Below, one piece after another: positions 1-6,527 of a stretch of 8,947 nt of DNA (within the stretch, counting starts at the first letter, position 1; the number at the start of each line of letters is the position of its first letter). Location of the stretch: contig DCTS01000110.1 of NCBI GenBank assembly GCA_002329645.1, positions 1 to 8,947 on the forward strand, in the 5' to 3' direction. The notes beneath the pieces are model-generated. The model made no database searches and was not told the DNA's origin. It worked only from the letters and a program-made list of their open reading frames with translations. This DNA is from Lachnoclostridium sp. UBA1434 (GTDB taxonomy: Bacteria; Bacillota; Clostridia; Lachnospirales; Lachnospiraceae). The position numbers were made by a program, and so were the translations under genes.

Positions 1-2
1 CC

Positions 3-2702
3 ACAAAGTCGATAAACAAGATAGTCTATACATATCAAAATCGCTGGGAGTGTGAATACTTCACTCCGGAAGGAGCAAGGACCATATCAGGAACGGGAAA
101 CCCGGCGGCATTTAAGATTCCTTCCGAAACAAACCTGGGCACTGTGGTAAGGTTAAACTTATATTACGAGGTTAAGCAAGCGGTCGAAGTGCCCGAGGAA
201 GCAGATCCCATCCGGCTTTCGCTGGACAGTCCATCACCCTACGGGGTGATAAACGGAGATAAATACGGAAGTCCGTATTTCATATCCGAGCTGGGGATAC
301 CAACTACGGAGAGCCAGTATGTATATGTAAAGACCAAGGACTACCTGTTAGGCTATGAGCTTGTGAACAGGACCGGTAAGGTAACCTTCAGGGTACCAGT
401 AACAATGCGGTACACCTTGCAGTACTGGACAGCGACACCTGAATGGGCGGGAGGACCGAAGCCCGTCACCGATATAGTGGAGGACAAGCAGTATATCTAT
501 GTAGAGAGAGCATATTCCTACTGGGAGATAGCCCATATAGAACTATACTGCGTAAGCACTGCAAGGGTATATAACTATTCACTTCCCGGCGGAGGCGTAA
601 CTCTGACCGCCAACAATTCATATCTCAATCTTCCGAGTCTGGTCACATGGCACAGCAGTGATGTAAAGGATCATGTATTTCCACCTATTCAGGCAAATGT
701 AGGAATAACCATAAATGCAAGCGAGCCAATCACCTCAGATACGTCGAGTCGTCCGAGGATAGAATATGAGGACCTGACCTCCTATGCGGTTAAGATGTGC
801 GGGGAGGCAATTGTAAAGAATGATCTGCTGATATTCAACGGAGGTACGGTTCTTACCAATGAAACAGCAGAGAAGATAACCCGGGCTCCGGATACATCAT
901 ACCTAAGGCAATCCAATACCATAATTCCCGATAAGGCCTTATATACCGATGGGCAGATAGTGGAAGCCACCAAGTCAAACGGTTCTTATCCATCCAACGG
1001 AAACGTAAGCTACGTTCTCCATCCCTCAAGCATCAGCACCTCTTATAAAAACATGCTTTACAATATCCCCGTCAATGATGTAATCATACATACCCCCGTG
1101 ATATGCGACCCGGTGATTACGGAGGATAATGCGAAGTGGTCCCAGGTAGTAAACCCAATAGAAGATGCGGTACAGATAGTGTTAGATCCTGACAGTACCT
1201 TAAATGACTTTACAGTGAGGATATCAAACACCCTTCAGCACAGCATCCGCCCCGGTTACTATACAAGGGATTTCTCCAGGTCACTGATCAATCCCGAATA
1301 TACATCCTATCTGGCAAGGGAGGATGGGATAGTAAGGAATGAGATGAAGCTTCCCATAGACGTATACCTGGATACATATGCGGACCATAAAACCGAAAAT
1401 GATAAATTCATAAAGGCAGGAACCTGGATTGTCCTGGGGCGTGAAACATACAGATTCTATGTACCCATGTGGGTAAGGGAGGGGACATATACCGTACAGT
1501 TTAGGACCGTGGCGGTGAATGGGGCCGATAAGCTTGACAGGACGGAGACAACCCGAAATGCCAGCCGGAATAATTATGTAGCCATCTCCTCCAGACGGTT
1601 TCAGGTCTCCGGGAGAATATACGGCCTCACAATATATGATGTATCCGATTATCCCAAATGGGAGAATGTATTCCGTATGGGCAGCACTATGCTGTTCAAA
1701 TACTTCGAGGGGGCAATTGACGGCACGTTAAGGCAGGGCTTTAACAAGGATTATGCCTACTACTATACCGTAGGCACAAGGGACCAATACGGGAAAGAAA
1801 CAGGCAGGCTAAGCAAATACACTCTTCCGATGATAAACGGAAACCACCCCAAGTATAAGAACCTGGGAGTACTCAAGACCGGCTATGCCATCCGCTTCCG
1901 TCTGGATACCACAGGGGAGATGTACGACGGAGGCTGTATGGTGAAGATAGTGCCGACCTTTTATTACGTGGATGCAGAGGGGAAGAACAGACAGAGGGTC
2001 GACCTGTATTACAATGAGGAGATATACGGCAAGCACAGAAGGGTAGTCAAGGTGGGGGATGCACTTGACCTTGTCAATATAAAGCAAGCCACCACAGGCA
2101 ACCTCTATAACCGGATACCTGAAAGAGAGCTTAGGAATACTGCTGCAGTTATGAACACGGACTACTCCAGATGGATAGAGCAGCGAAGCGTCCTGTATTC
2201 CTACAATCAGATAAGAATGACGGCAGCCTTCAGGACCTTTGTCGGAACTGAGTATGCCTCAGCTATTGCAGGCTTAAGCTCCTTTGCCGAGGTAAGCCAG
2301 GCTACGAAGGAGACGAGACTAAACCTGTCAAAGTATATGCAGAGGTGGTACGGCACCTACAAGATACCTGAGGATGTACACGCAGCGCCTGCAGGATATG
2401 ATGTAAGCGGCTACTTAAAAAAACATGGTATAGATTACAAGGAGGATTTCTGGCTGACAGGAGGTTATATAATAGTGAACTTCAATATCCTGACATACGA
2501 CAGCTCCGGGAATGTGAAATTATCTTACATCAATGCTGATAACTACCTGAACAACGGGAACTGCTCCATGTGGGTGACGGAGGGGATTATACCGGAGAAG
2601 ACCGATAGTAATGGAAATGTCTTTCGGTTTAAAGCTGGGGACTTTATTGTCTACTACACAGATAAAAAATACAGTGACGATTATGAGGGAAGATTATTTT
2701 AA
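3..2702 (+). CDS. Large surface-type protein of unknown function, 5'-truncated by window edge
   Basis: The reading frame is open from base 3 to the TAA at 2700-2702, giving 899 visible codons. A GTG at 144 is only an internal codon, because the 47 codons before it (TKSINKIVYTY... through ...SETNLGTV) have no stop and read like normal protein. The protein is rich in Tyr, Thr, Asn and Val, with alternating patterns typical of stacked beta domains. It has no membrane segment, Walker motif, LPXTG signal or obvious catalytic motif in the visible part; the N-terminus, where a signal peptide would be, is missing. The segment with AGTWIVLGRETYRFYVPMWV followed by REGTYTVQFR resembles my memory of the DUF5704 ('Athe_2463 domain') group of long clostridial exported proteins, but this was not searched. 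A cell-surface or secreted role is inferred. It may end a transcription unit, since the next gene has its own promoter. Confidence 0.85.
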   Translation, partial: TKSINKIVYTYQNRWECEYFTPEGARTISGTGNPAAFKIPSETNLGTVVRLNLYYEVKQAVEVPEEADPIRLSLDSPSPYGVINGDKYGSPYFISELGIPTTESQYVYVKTKDYLLGYELVNRTGKVTFRVPVTMRYTLQYWTATPEWAGGPKPVTDIVEDKQYIYVERAYSYWEIAHIELYCVSTARVYNYSLPGGGVTLTANNSYLNLPSLVTWHSSDVKDHVFPPIQANVGITINASEPITSDTSSRPRIEYEDLTSYAVKMCGEAIVKNDLLIFNGGTVLTNETAEKITRAPDTSYLRQSNTIIPDKALYTDGQIVEATKSNGSYPSNGNVSYVLHPSSISTSYKNMLYNIPVNDVIIHTPVICDPVITEDNAKWSQVVNPIEDAVQIVLDPDSTLNDFTVRISNTLQHSIRPGYYTRDFSRSLINPEYTSYLAREDGIVRNEMKLPIDVYLDTYADHKTENDKFIKAGTWIVLGRETYRFYVPMWVREGTYTVQFRTVAVNGADKLDRTETTRNASRNNYVAISSRRFQVSGRIYGLTIYDVSDYPKWENVFRMGSTMLFKYFEGAIDGTLRQGFNKDYAYYYTVGTRDQYGKETGRLSKYTLPMINGNHPKYKNLGVLKTGYAIRFRLDTTGEMYDGGCMVKIVPTFYYVDAEGKNRQRVDLYYNEEIYGKHRRVVKVGDALDLVNIKQATTGNLYNRIPERELRNTAAVMNTDYSRWIEQRSVLYSYNQIRMTAAFRTFVGTEYASAIAGLSSFAEVSQATKETRLNLSKYMQRWYGTYKIPEDVHAAPAGYDVSGYLKKHGIDYKEDFWLTGGYIIVNFNILTYDSSGNVKLSYINADNYLNNGNCSMWVTEGIIPEKTDSNGNVFRFKAGDFIVYYTDKKYSDDYEGRLF

Positions 2703-2762
2703 ATATATAGTATGAATATTCTGCCGGCATAACAAGATTTCTGTTCCTAATCTCAATTTCCA

Positions 2763-2771
2763 TGCTATAAT
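2763..2771 (+). promoter_or_regulatory. Extended -10 promoter for the bPH-domain gene
   Basis: TGCTATAAT is a perfect extended -10 (TG at 2763-2764, TATAAT at 2766-2771). It lies 30 bases before the ATG at 2801, with an AGGAG ribosome binding site at 2787-2791 between them. No good -35 is visible (about GTTCCT/TTCCTA at 2743-2749), which is normal for extended -10 promoters. It suggests the gene is transcribed separately from the large gene upstream. Confidence 0.55.
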
Positions 2772-2800
2772 ATCTCTATAAAGCGCAGGAGAAGATAATT

Positions 2801-3244
2801 ATGATAGTGGGGAGAAAGAAAAGGCAAAAGAGTGCAATAATATATACAGCCATAATTGGAAGTGTTTTTATAATAAGTCTGGTATTGGTGCTAAGATTTA
2901 TTAATAAGAATGCACAGGTGGAAACTCTGGTTGATGTGGGAGACACCTCCTTTACGGTATACGGGCTTCACGGCTATACATTTGAATATGCCGACATTTC
3001 ATCAATTGAATTAAGAGATACGGTACCTGAAATCCTGGAACGCACCAACGGTTTTGCGGTTGATGAGGTCAGAAAGGGCAGGTTCAAGCTGGAGGAGCTT
3101 GGAGACTGCATCTTATACCTGACAGTACAGAAGGGACCCTTTGTATATGTCAGGATGGAGGATCTGTATGTAATACTTAACTTTGCCGATCCCGCCAAGA
3201 CTAAGCAGCTTTATTACGATTTAAAGGATATGACGGGCAAGTAG
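2801..3244 (+). CDS. Single-pass membrane protein with bacterial PH domain (bPH_5-like)
   Basis: This 147-residue protein has a short basic N-terminus (MIVGRKKRQK), one hydrophobic helix at about residues 12-33, and a soluble C-terminal domain at about 45-143. The soluble part has the look of the bacterial PH domain family PF10882: FEYADISSIEL, then a conserved RTNGF at about 81-85, a GRFKLEELGD stretch, and a closing YVRMEDLYVILNF strand followed by a helix. In this family, known members are membrane proteins, often fused to DUF3784-type helices; their molecular function is not established. The ATG at 2801 is chosen because AGGAG at 2787-2791 lies 9 bases upstream. The domain is probably at the membrane surface; its orientation is not clear from sequence. 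Recognition is from pattern only. Confidence 0.8.
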   Translation: MIVGRKKRQKSAIIYTAIIGSVFIISLVLVLRFINKNAQVETLVDVGDTSFTVYGLHGYTFEYADISSIELRDTVPEILERTNGFAVDEVRKGRFKLEELGDCILYLTVQKGPFVYVRMEDLYVILNFADPAKTKQLYYDLKDMTGK

Positions 3245-3329
3245 CCGGAATAACAGCTAAAGAATGGACTATGGGATTAGTCTGGCAAGCAGCAGCAGAT
3301 GAAGACAAGAAAAGTCGGGTGAAAAACTG

Positions 3330-3845
3330 GTGCAGTGCAGGATGAGGGTTTTAGTAGGGGGTTTCCGCGGTAGTACTAATTCCGCCGGGTTAATAATTGA
3401 GAAAATAGAGAGCAGGCATGAGCTTGATAGATTATACCTAATCAACAGCTTTAGCGCCTGCAAAGATCAACTGGAAAAACAGCTTAAGCAGCATGTTTAT
3501 AATCTGGTCATCCTCTTTGGGCAAAAGCCCGGAACGGAAGCCGTATATCTGGAGCAAAGGGCTTGCATTAACGGTGAAGAGCTTTTAACCAATCATAATT
3601 ATGAGCTGTTGGGGACAATGCTTTCCGAAAGCGGTTTTAAGTATGTTATATCTAATAATGCAGGGAATTACCTGTGCAATCATATATACTACCACGGACT
3701 TAAGTTTATATCGGAGTATGACAAAAAGCCCGGGATGATTTTTATTCACATCCCGGGAATTAAAAACATTATGGATATGGACGGTCTGGCACGTGTCTTT
3801 ACGGCTTATATTGACGAATACTGCAACCGGTTATCCGGTAAGTAA
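3330..3845 (+). CDS. Shortened pyroglutamyl-peptidase I (peptidase C15) homologue
   Basis: The protein aligns by eye along its length with Pcp, the cytosolic cysteine peptidase that removes N-terminal pyroglutamate. Using the GTG at 3330 as residue 1: RVLVGGF at 6-12, LFGQKPGTEAVYLEQRACIN at 62-81 matches Pcp GQ..GR..ITPERVAIN and places the catalytic Glu at E75; NNAGNYLCNH at 109-118 holds the Cys (C116); FIHIPG at 138-143 holds the His (H140). The Cys-to-His distance of 24 equals that of B. amyloliquefaciens Pcp. Two things differ: the N-terminal GFDPFGGE loop is reduced to GFRGST, and about 20 residues between Glu and Cys are missing, so it is 171 residues against about 200-215. Specificity may therefore not be pyroglutamate. 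GTG 3330 has GGGTGA 8 bases upstream; ATG 3342 (MRVLVGGF) is the alternative start. It is 85 bases after the bPH gene. Confidence 0.75.
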   Translation: MQCRMRVLVGGFRGSTNSAGLIIEKIESRHELDRLYLINSFSACKDQLEKQLKQHVYNLVILFGQKPGTEAVYLEQRACINGEELLTNHNYELLGTMLSESGFKYVISNNAGNYLCNHIYYHGLKFISEYDKKPGMIFIHIPGIKNIMDMDGLARVFTAYIDEYCNRLSGK

Positions 3846-3857
3846 CATTAAGCTATC

Positions 3858-4046
3858 GAACAAACTATAAATTATGCGACAACTGAATAAACAATAATTT
3901 ATACGACAATTGAAACAACTATATTTTATGCGACAGCTGAAACAACAATCATTTTTGTATCAGCTGAAGCAATTATCATTTATACGACAATTGAAACAAC
4001 TATACTTCATGCGATAACTGACGGAATATAATCTATACGGCAGTTT
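3858..4046. repeat. Seven tandem copies of a degenerate 27-bp repeat
   Basis: The block divides exactly into seven 27-base units beginning at 3858, 3885, 3912, 3939, 3966, 3993 and 4020, with no insertions or deletions. The consensus begins GAAACAACTATA and ends TATGCGACAACT. Copies differ by substitutions; the fourth and seventh are most diverged. The unit length is a multiple of three, but every forward frame meets stops, and the best reverse frame is broken by a TGA in unit 4, so it does not encode an intact repeat protein. It fills the gap between two convergent genes (stops at 3845 and 4062), where no ordinary GC-rich hairpin terminator is seen. Confidence 0.9.
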
Positions 4047-4061
4047 ATATCTACCCGAATA

Positions 4062-5351
4062 TCATTCGTCAGTATGTTCTTTACCTTCTTCCTCGTCTTC
4101 CTTCTTTAATAGGATATGGACCTTGTCTATACGGTTCTTGTCGACGGAGACTACGGTAAAGGTTGCGTTCTTGTCTGTAACTGTCTCGCCTTCCTCAGGC
4201 AAGTGATCGAGAAGGTATATTATGTGACCTGCTATTGAATCATAATCATCTGACTCAATATCCAGTCCGAGAGCCTCATTAATATCATCCAGCTTGGTAT
4301 TGCCGTCGACGATATACTCATTTTCGTTGACGGGCTTTATGCTGTCTTCCTCATCGTAATCATATTCATCCCTGATTTCACCCACGATTTCCTCAAGCAA
4401 ATCCTCGATGGTTATCAGGCCTGCTGTTGCACCATATTCATCTAGTACAATAGCCAGCGAGATTGAATTTCGCCTCATTTCAATCAGAAGCTCGGAGGTC
4501 TTCTTGAACTCATAGGTAAAATACGGCTCCCGGATAATGTCCGTTATATTGAAGTTGGCCTTGTCACCACTATAGAAGAATACATCCTTAAGATTCACTA
4601 TGCCTATGACATTATCTCTCGTTTCCGAATACACGGGCAGCCTTGTGTATTTATCCTTGGCAAAGGCTTGTACCAGTTCATCATATGTTAAATCCACGCT
4701 TGCAAATGCCATGTCTATCCTTGGCACCATTACATCCTTTGCAAGGGAATCCCCGAAATCAACCACATTGGTTATTATTCGGCGTTCTTCACTCTCTATA
4801 ACGCCTTCCTCATGGCTGTAGTCCAGTATGGTGCGGAGCTCGCTTTCGGTTATCGGCGAGGCTTTCTGATTCGGATTGACACGTAAAAGACGCATCACTC
4901 CGTTGCAGAGCTTGTTAATTATAAAACTGACCGGAGTCATGAATATGGTAATGGCATTGATCAGACCAGCCACCTTAAGCGACACCTTCTCTGCATACAT
5001 GCTTGACATGGTCTTCGGAGTTATTTCTCCGAATACGATGATAAGCAGAGTCAGTCCGCCGGTTGCAAGCCCTACCCATTTGCTTCCCCATAAATCTATG
5101 GCAATAGTTGTTGCTAAGGCTGAAGCAGAGATATTAGCAATATTGTTCCCGATTAAAATTGCGCTTAGCATTTTTCCCGGTTCTTCAATCAGCTTGAGAA
5201 CCGTCTTTGAACCCTTCACATCATCATCAGCCAGGCTTCTCATTCGAAGCTTGTTGACTGTTGTGAGAGCTGTCTCGGCAGCGGAAAAAAAAGATGACAG
5301 CACAAGCAGCATAAGTAAAACTATAGATCGGGCAATGTCACCGGAATCCAA
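4062..5351 (-). CDS. CBS-domain 'hemolysin'/CorC-HlyC family membrane protein
   Basis: The layout is the classic one for this family: an N-terminal DUF21/CNNM transmembrane region with FFSAAETALTTVNKLR near the start and about four hydrophobic segments, a CBS pair beginning near VMVPRIDMAF and ending VLDEYGATAGLITIEDLLEE, and a C-terminal CorC_HlyC domain, then an acidic tail. Relatives are linked to Mg2+/divalent cation efflux; the 'hemolysin' name is historical, so toxin activity should not be assumed. The start is set at TTG 5351-5349 (429 residues) because AGGAG at 5364-5360 lies 8 bases upstream. An in-frame ATG at 5384 would add 11 residues (MHIFLNLGDDL), but it has no ribosome binding site and lies at about the predicted transcription start. 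The gene converges with the C15 homologue across the tandem repeat. Confidence 0.9.
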   Translation of the reverse strand: MDSGDIARSIVLLMLLVLSSFFSAAETALTTVNKLRMRSLADDDVKGSKTVLKLIEEPGKMLSAILIGNNIANISASALATTIAIDLWGSKWVGLATGGLTLLIIVFGEITPKTMSSMYAEKVSLKVAGLINAITIFMTPVSFIINKLCNGVMRLLRVNPNQKASPITESELRTILDYSHEEGVIESEERRIITNVVDFGDSLAKDVMVPRIDMAFASVDLTYDELVQAFAKDKYTRLPVYSETRDNVIGIVNLKDVFFYSGDKANFNITDIIREPYFTYEFKKTSELLIEMRRNSISLAIVLDEYGATAGLITIEDLLEEIVGEIRDEYDYDEEDSIKPVNENEYIVDGNTKLDDINEALGLDIESDDYDSIAGHIIYLLDHLPEEGETVTDKNATFTVVSVDKNRIDKVHILLKKEDEEEGKEHTDE

Positions 5352-5398
5352 TAAATCATCTCCTAAATTTAAAAAAATATGCATTGATACAGATTATA

Positions 5399-5427
5399 AT
5401 ATTACAGGAATAGCAGCCATATGTCAA
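5399..5427 (-). promoter_or_regulatory. Sigma-A type promoter for the CorC/HlyC gene
   Basis: On the minus strand TTGACA (5427-5422) is followed after 17 bases by TAATAT (5404-5399). The predicted transcription start near 5392 leaves about 40 bases before the TTG start at 5351 and includes its AGGAG. A second -10 like TATAAT at 5398-5393 overlaps it but is 23 bases from the same -35. Confidence 0.55.
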
Positions 5428-5441
5428 GTTATACGGCTATA

Positions 5442-5567
5442 TTAGTATATAGATTGAAGGTAGAATGGTTTAATTTCACTCTTCCTAAAGAGTTCAGGAA
5501 TGTGTTTCTTCACTTCTATGGCATTTTCTGTAGCATCCTGCAACGAGCGTATAATAATTTCATACAT
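5442..5567 (-). CDS. Possible small ORF of 41 residues, unrecognised
   Basis: On the minus strand an ATG at 5567-5565 opens a frame of 41 codons to the TAA at 5444-5442, starting MYEIIIRSLQDATENAIEVK and ending FYLQSIY. Composition is that of a normal charged, helix-forming soluble protein. A TATAAT lies at 5600-5595 on this strand, about 28 bases upstream, but without a good -35 at proper distance, and the region before the ATG (GAGAGAAAAG) is only a weak ribosome binding site. It could be a real small protein, the tail of a decayed gene, or chance. It is 90 bases before the CorC/HlyC start on the same strand. No family is recognised. Confidence 0.3.
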   Translation of the reverse strand: MYEIIIRSLQDATENAIEVKKHIPELFRKSEIKPFYLQSIY

Positions 5568-5650
5568 TTTAGCATCTTTTCTCTCACTTTATTTATTATA
5601 CATAATTTGACAAATTAAAAGGAGGATCAAATATTAGTAAATATTCAAAA

Positions 5651-5708
5651 ATGTACATCCTATACATTATTGACATAATGTACGTTTTAGCATATAATAA
5701 GAATGTAC
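5651..5708 (+). promoter_or_regulatory. Consensus promoter with TGTAC(A) palindromes, toxin-antitoxin operator
   Basis: TTGACA (5670-5675), 17 bases, TATAAT (5693-5698) is a perfect sigma-A promoter. Over it lie three motifs: ATGTACAT, a perfect palindrome at 5651-5658; TACATTAT-N4-ATAATGTA, a perfect inverted repeat at 5663-5682 that covers the -35; and ATGTAC at 5703-5708 near the predicted start site. ATGTAC recurs at 5651, 5678 and 5703, spacing 27 and 25 bases. TGTACA is the known core of the E. coli YefM-YoeB operator, and the gene downstream has a Phd/YefM-like N-terminus, so autorepression at this site is a reasonable inference. Confidence 0.7.
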
Positions 5709-5885
5709 TCGTAGTTAATAAAACTAAGAGGATAAACTGAATTTCTATCATCTTTATAATTAGAAAATAAAAAACCTGCGAGATTATGAAGAATTGAAAA
5801 AGGATGAGCAGGAAAAAATAACGAAAAGATAAAGAATGGACAAAACGTACGAACCATATAGCGAAAATAGAGGATGAATAATACA
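5709..5885 (+). other. AT-rich leader between promoter and antitoxin gene
   Basis: If transcription begins near 5705, the mRNA has about 180 bases before the ATG at 5886. The stretch is purine-rich. It holds no clear long ORF, only a 13-codon ORF (ATG 5836 to TGA 5875-5877) and a start-less stretch that would read LRDYEELKKDEQEKITKR (5776-5829) in the same frame, separated from it by a TAA. CCTGC at 5775-5779 and GCAGG at 5808-5812 could pair across a long loop. This could be a decayed gene end or a genuine leader; no known riboswitch is recognised. Confidence 0.4.
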
Positions 5886-6323
5886 ATGGAAACTAAATTA
5901 AATATCATATCAGCTACGGATGCAAGAAAAGATTGGAGCCTTCTTATTGACTCTGCCGTTCATGATCGGCCTCAGGTCATAAAGCGTACACGAGATTATG
6001 TTTTTTTAACAGATCTCAAGTTAGTAGAAGATATTCTGTCAGCCTATAACTTTACAGCTGAAAAATATATCGAGGATGATAATTCCGTTACATTGTCCTT
6101 AAATGAGCTGGATCTGGTTGAAAATGGTGAAACTGAATACGATGCAAGGATGAAATTGGCAGAGGATATCTTGGAATATGCAGAAGAGTATTATAACGAT
6201 TTTGATTACTGGAAGAAGGTACCTAACCGGAAGAAACATGTTCCTTATGTTTTAAAGGCTCTTATCTTACAAGATATTAAGAGGATAGGAGATTCCATTT
6301 TATGCCAAGCTGGAAAGAATTAA
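5886..6323 (+). CDS. Antitoxin with Phd/YefM-like N-terminus and HicB-like C-terminal part
   Basis: The 145-residue product starts METKLNIISATDARKDWSLL, which fits the Phd/YefM antitoxin pattern (isATeAR..fs.Lid, then a strand ending in VIKRTRDYVFL and a helix KLVEDILSAY, through about residue 55). The rest (about 60-140) holds a strand-turn-helix series, SVTLSLNELDLVENGETEYDARMKLAEDILEYAEEYY, like the partly degenerate RNase-H-like core of HicB antitoxins. The N-terminal part would bind DNA and dimerise, the C-terminal part would cap the toxin; this division is inferred. ATG 5886 is preferred because GAGGATG (5870-5876) lies about 9 bases upstream, while ATG 5874 overlaps that site. The reading frame overlaps the toxin gene by 22 bases, so the two are translationally linked. 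Codons and base content are more AT-rich than in flanking genes, which fits horizontal acquisition. Confidence 0.75.
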   Translation: METKLNIISATDARKDWSLLIDSAVHDRPQVIKRTRDYVFLTDLKLVEDILSAYNFTAEKYIEDDNSVTLSLNELDLVENGETEYDARMKLAEDILEYAEEYYNDFDYWKKVPNRKKHVPYVLKALILQDIKRIGDSILCQAGKN

Positions 6324-6520
6324 AAAGATTCTGTGAAAATGATGGCTGGGAACTATACAAAACAACTGATCATTATTTCTTCAGAAAAGTTGATGAATTT
6401 GGTAACCTAAAAAGAATGAAGGTTTCGATGGGATCAGCTGAAATTCATAAGCAGATGTTTGAGCAAATTTTAAAAAAACAGCTGCAGGTTACAAAAGAAT
6501 ATTTTAATTCAAAGATTTAA
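6302..6520 (+). CDS. HicA-like mRNA interferase toxin
   Basis: The 72-residue protein has HicA size and order: an N-terminal helix with SWKELKRFCENDGWELY, a strand pair around the key His (H24 in KTTDHYFFRK), a third strand (KRMKVSMG), and a final helix region (KQMFEQILKKQLQVTKEYF). In HicA the His after the GW..x..sH pattern is the catalytic residue of a double-stranded-RNA-binding-like fold that cleaves mRNA. The usual GSH is TDH here. AGGAGA at 6287-6292, inside the antitoxin gene, lies 9 bases before the ATG. The order is antitoxin first, opposite to classical hicAB. Toxicity is inferred from family likeness and gene layout. Confidence 0.7.
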   Translation: MPSWKELKRFCENDGWELYKTTDHYFFRKVDEFGNLKRMKVSMGSAEIHKQMFEQILKKQLQVTKEYFNSKI

Positions 6521-6527
6521 GAAGAGG

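Noticed and set aside
144..2702. GTG at 144 as the true start of the large protein
   Set aside because: The frame stays open with protein-like sequence to base 3, and no ribosome binding site precedes the GTG; the gene enters from the left of the window.
3271..3345. 24-codon ORF whose TGA overlaps the ATG at 3342
   Set aside because: No Shine-Dalgarno before its ATG and no recognisable product; short ORFs of this length are common by chance.
3858..4046. CRISPR array
   Set aside because: The period is a uniform 27 bases with no unique spacers between repeats; it is a plain tandem repeat.
4600..5445. Plus-strand open frames antisense to the CorC/HlyC gene
   Set aside because: Their translations are the Ser- and Leu-rich shadows expected opposite a strong coding sequence with clear domains on the minus strand.
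5596..5908. Minus-strand hydrophobic frames over the leader and operator
   Set aside because: They are Phe/Ile/Leu-rich because the plus strand is purine-rich; they have no ribosome binding site and cross the promoter and antitoxin start.
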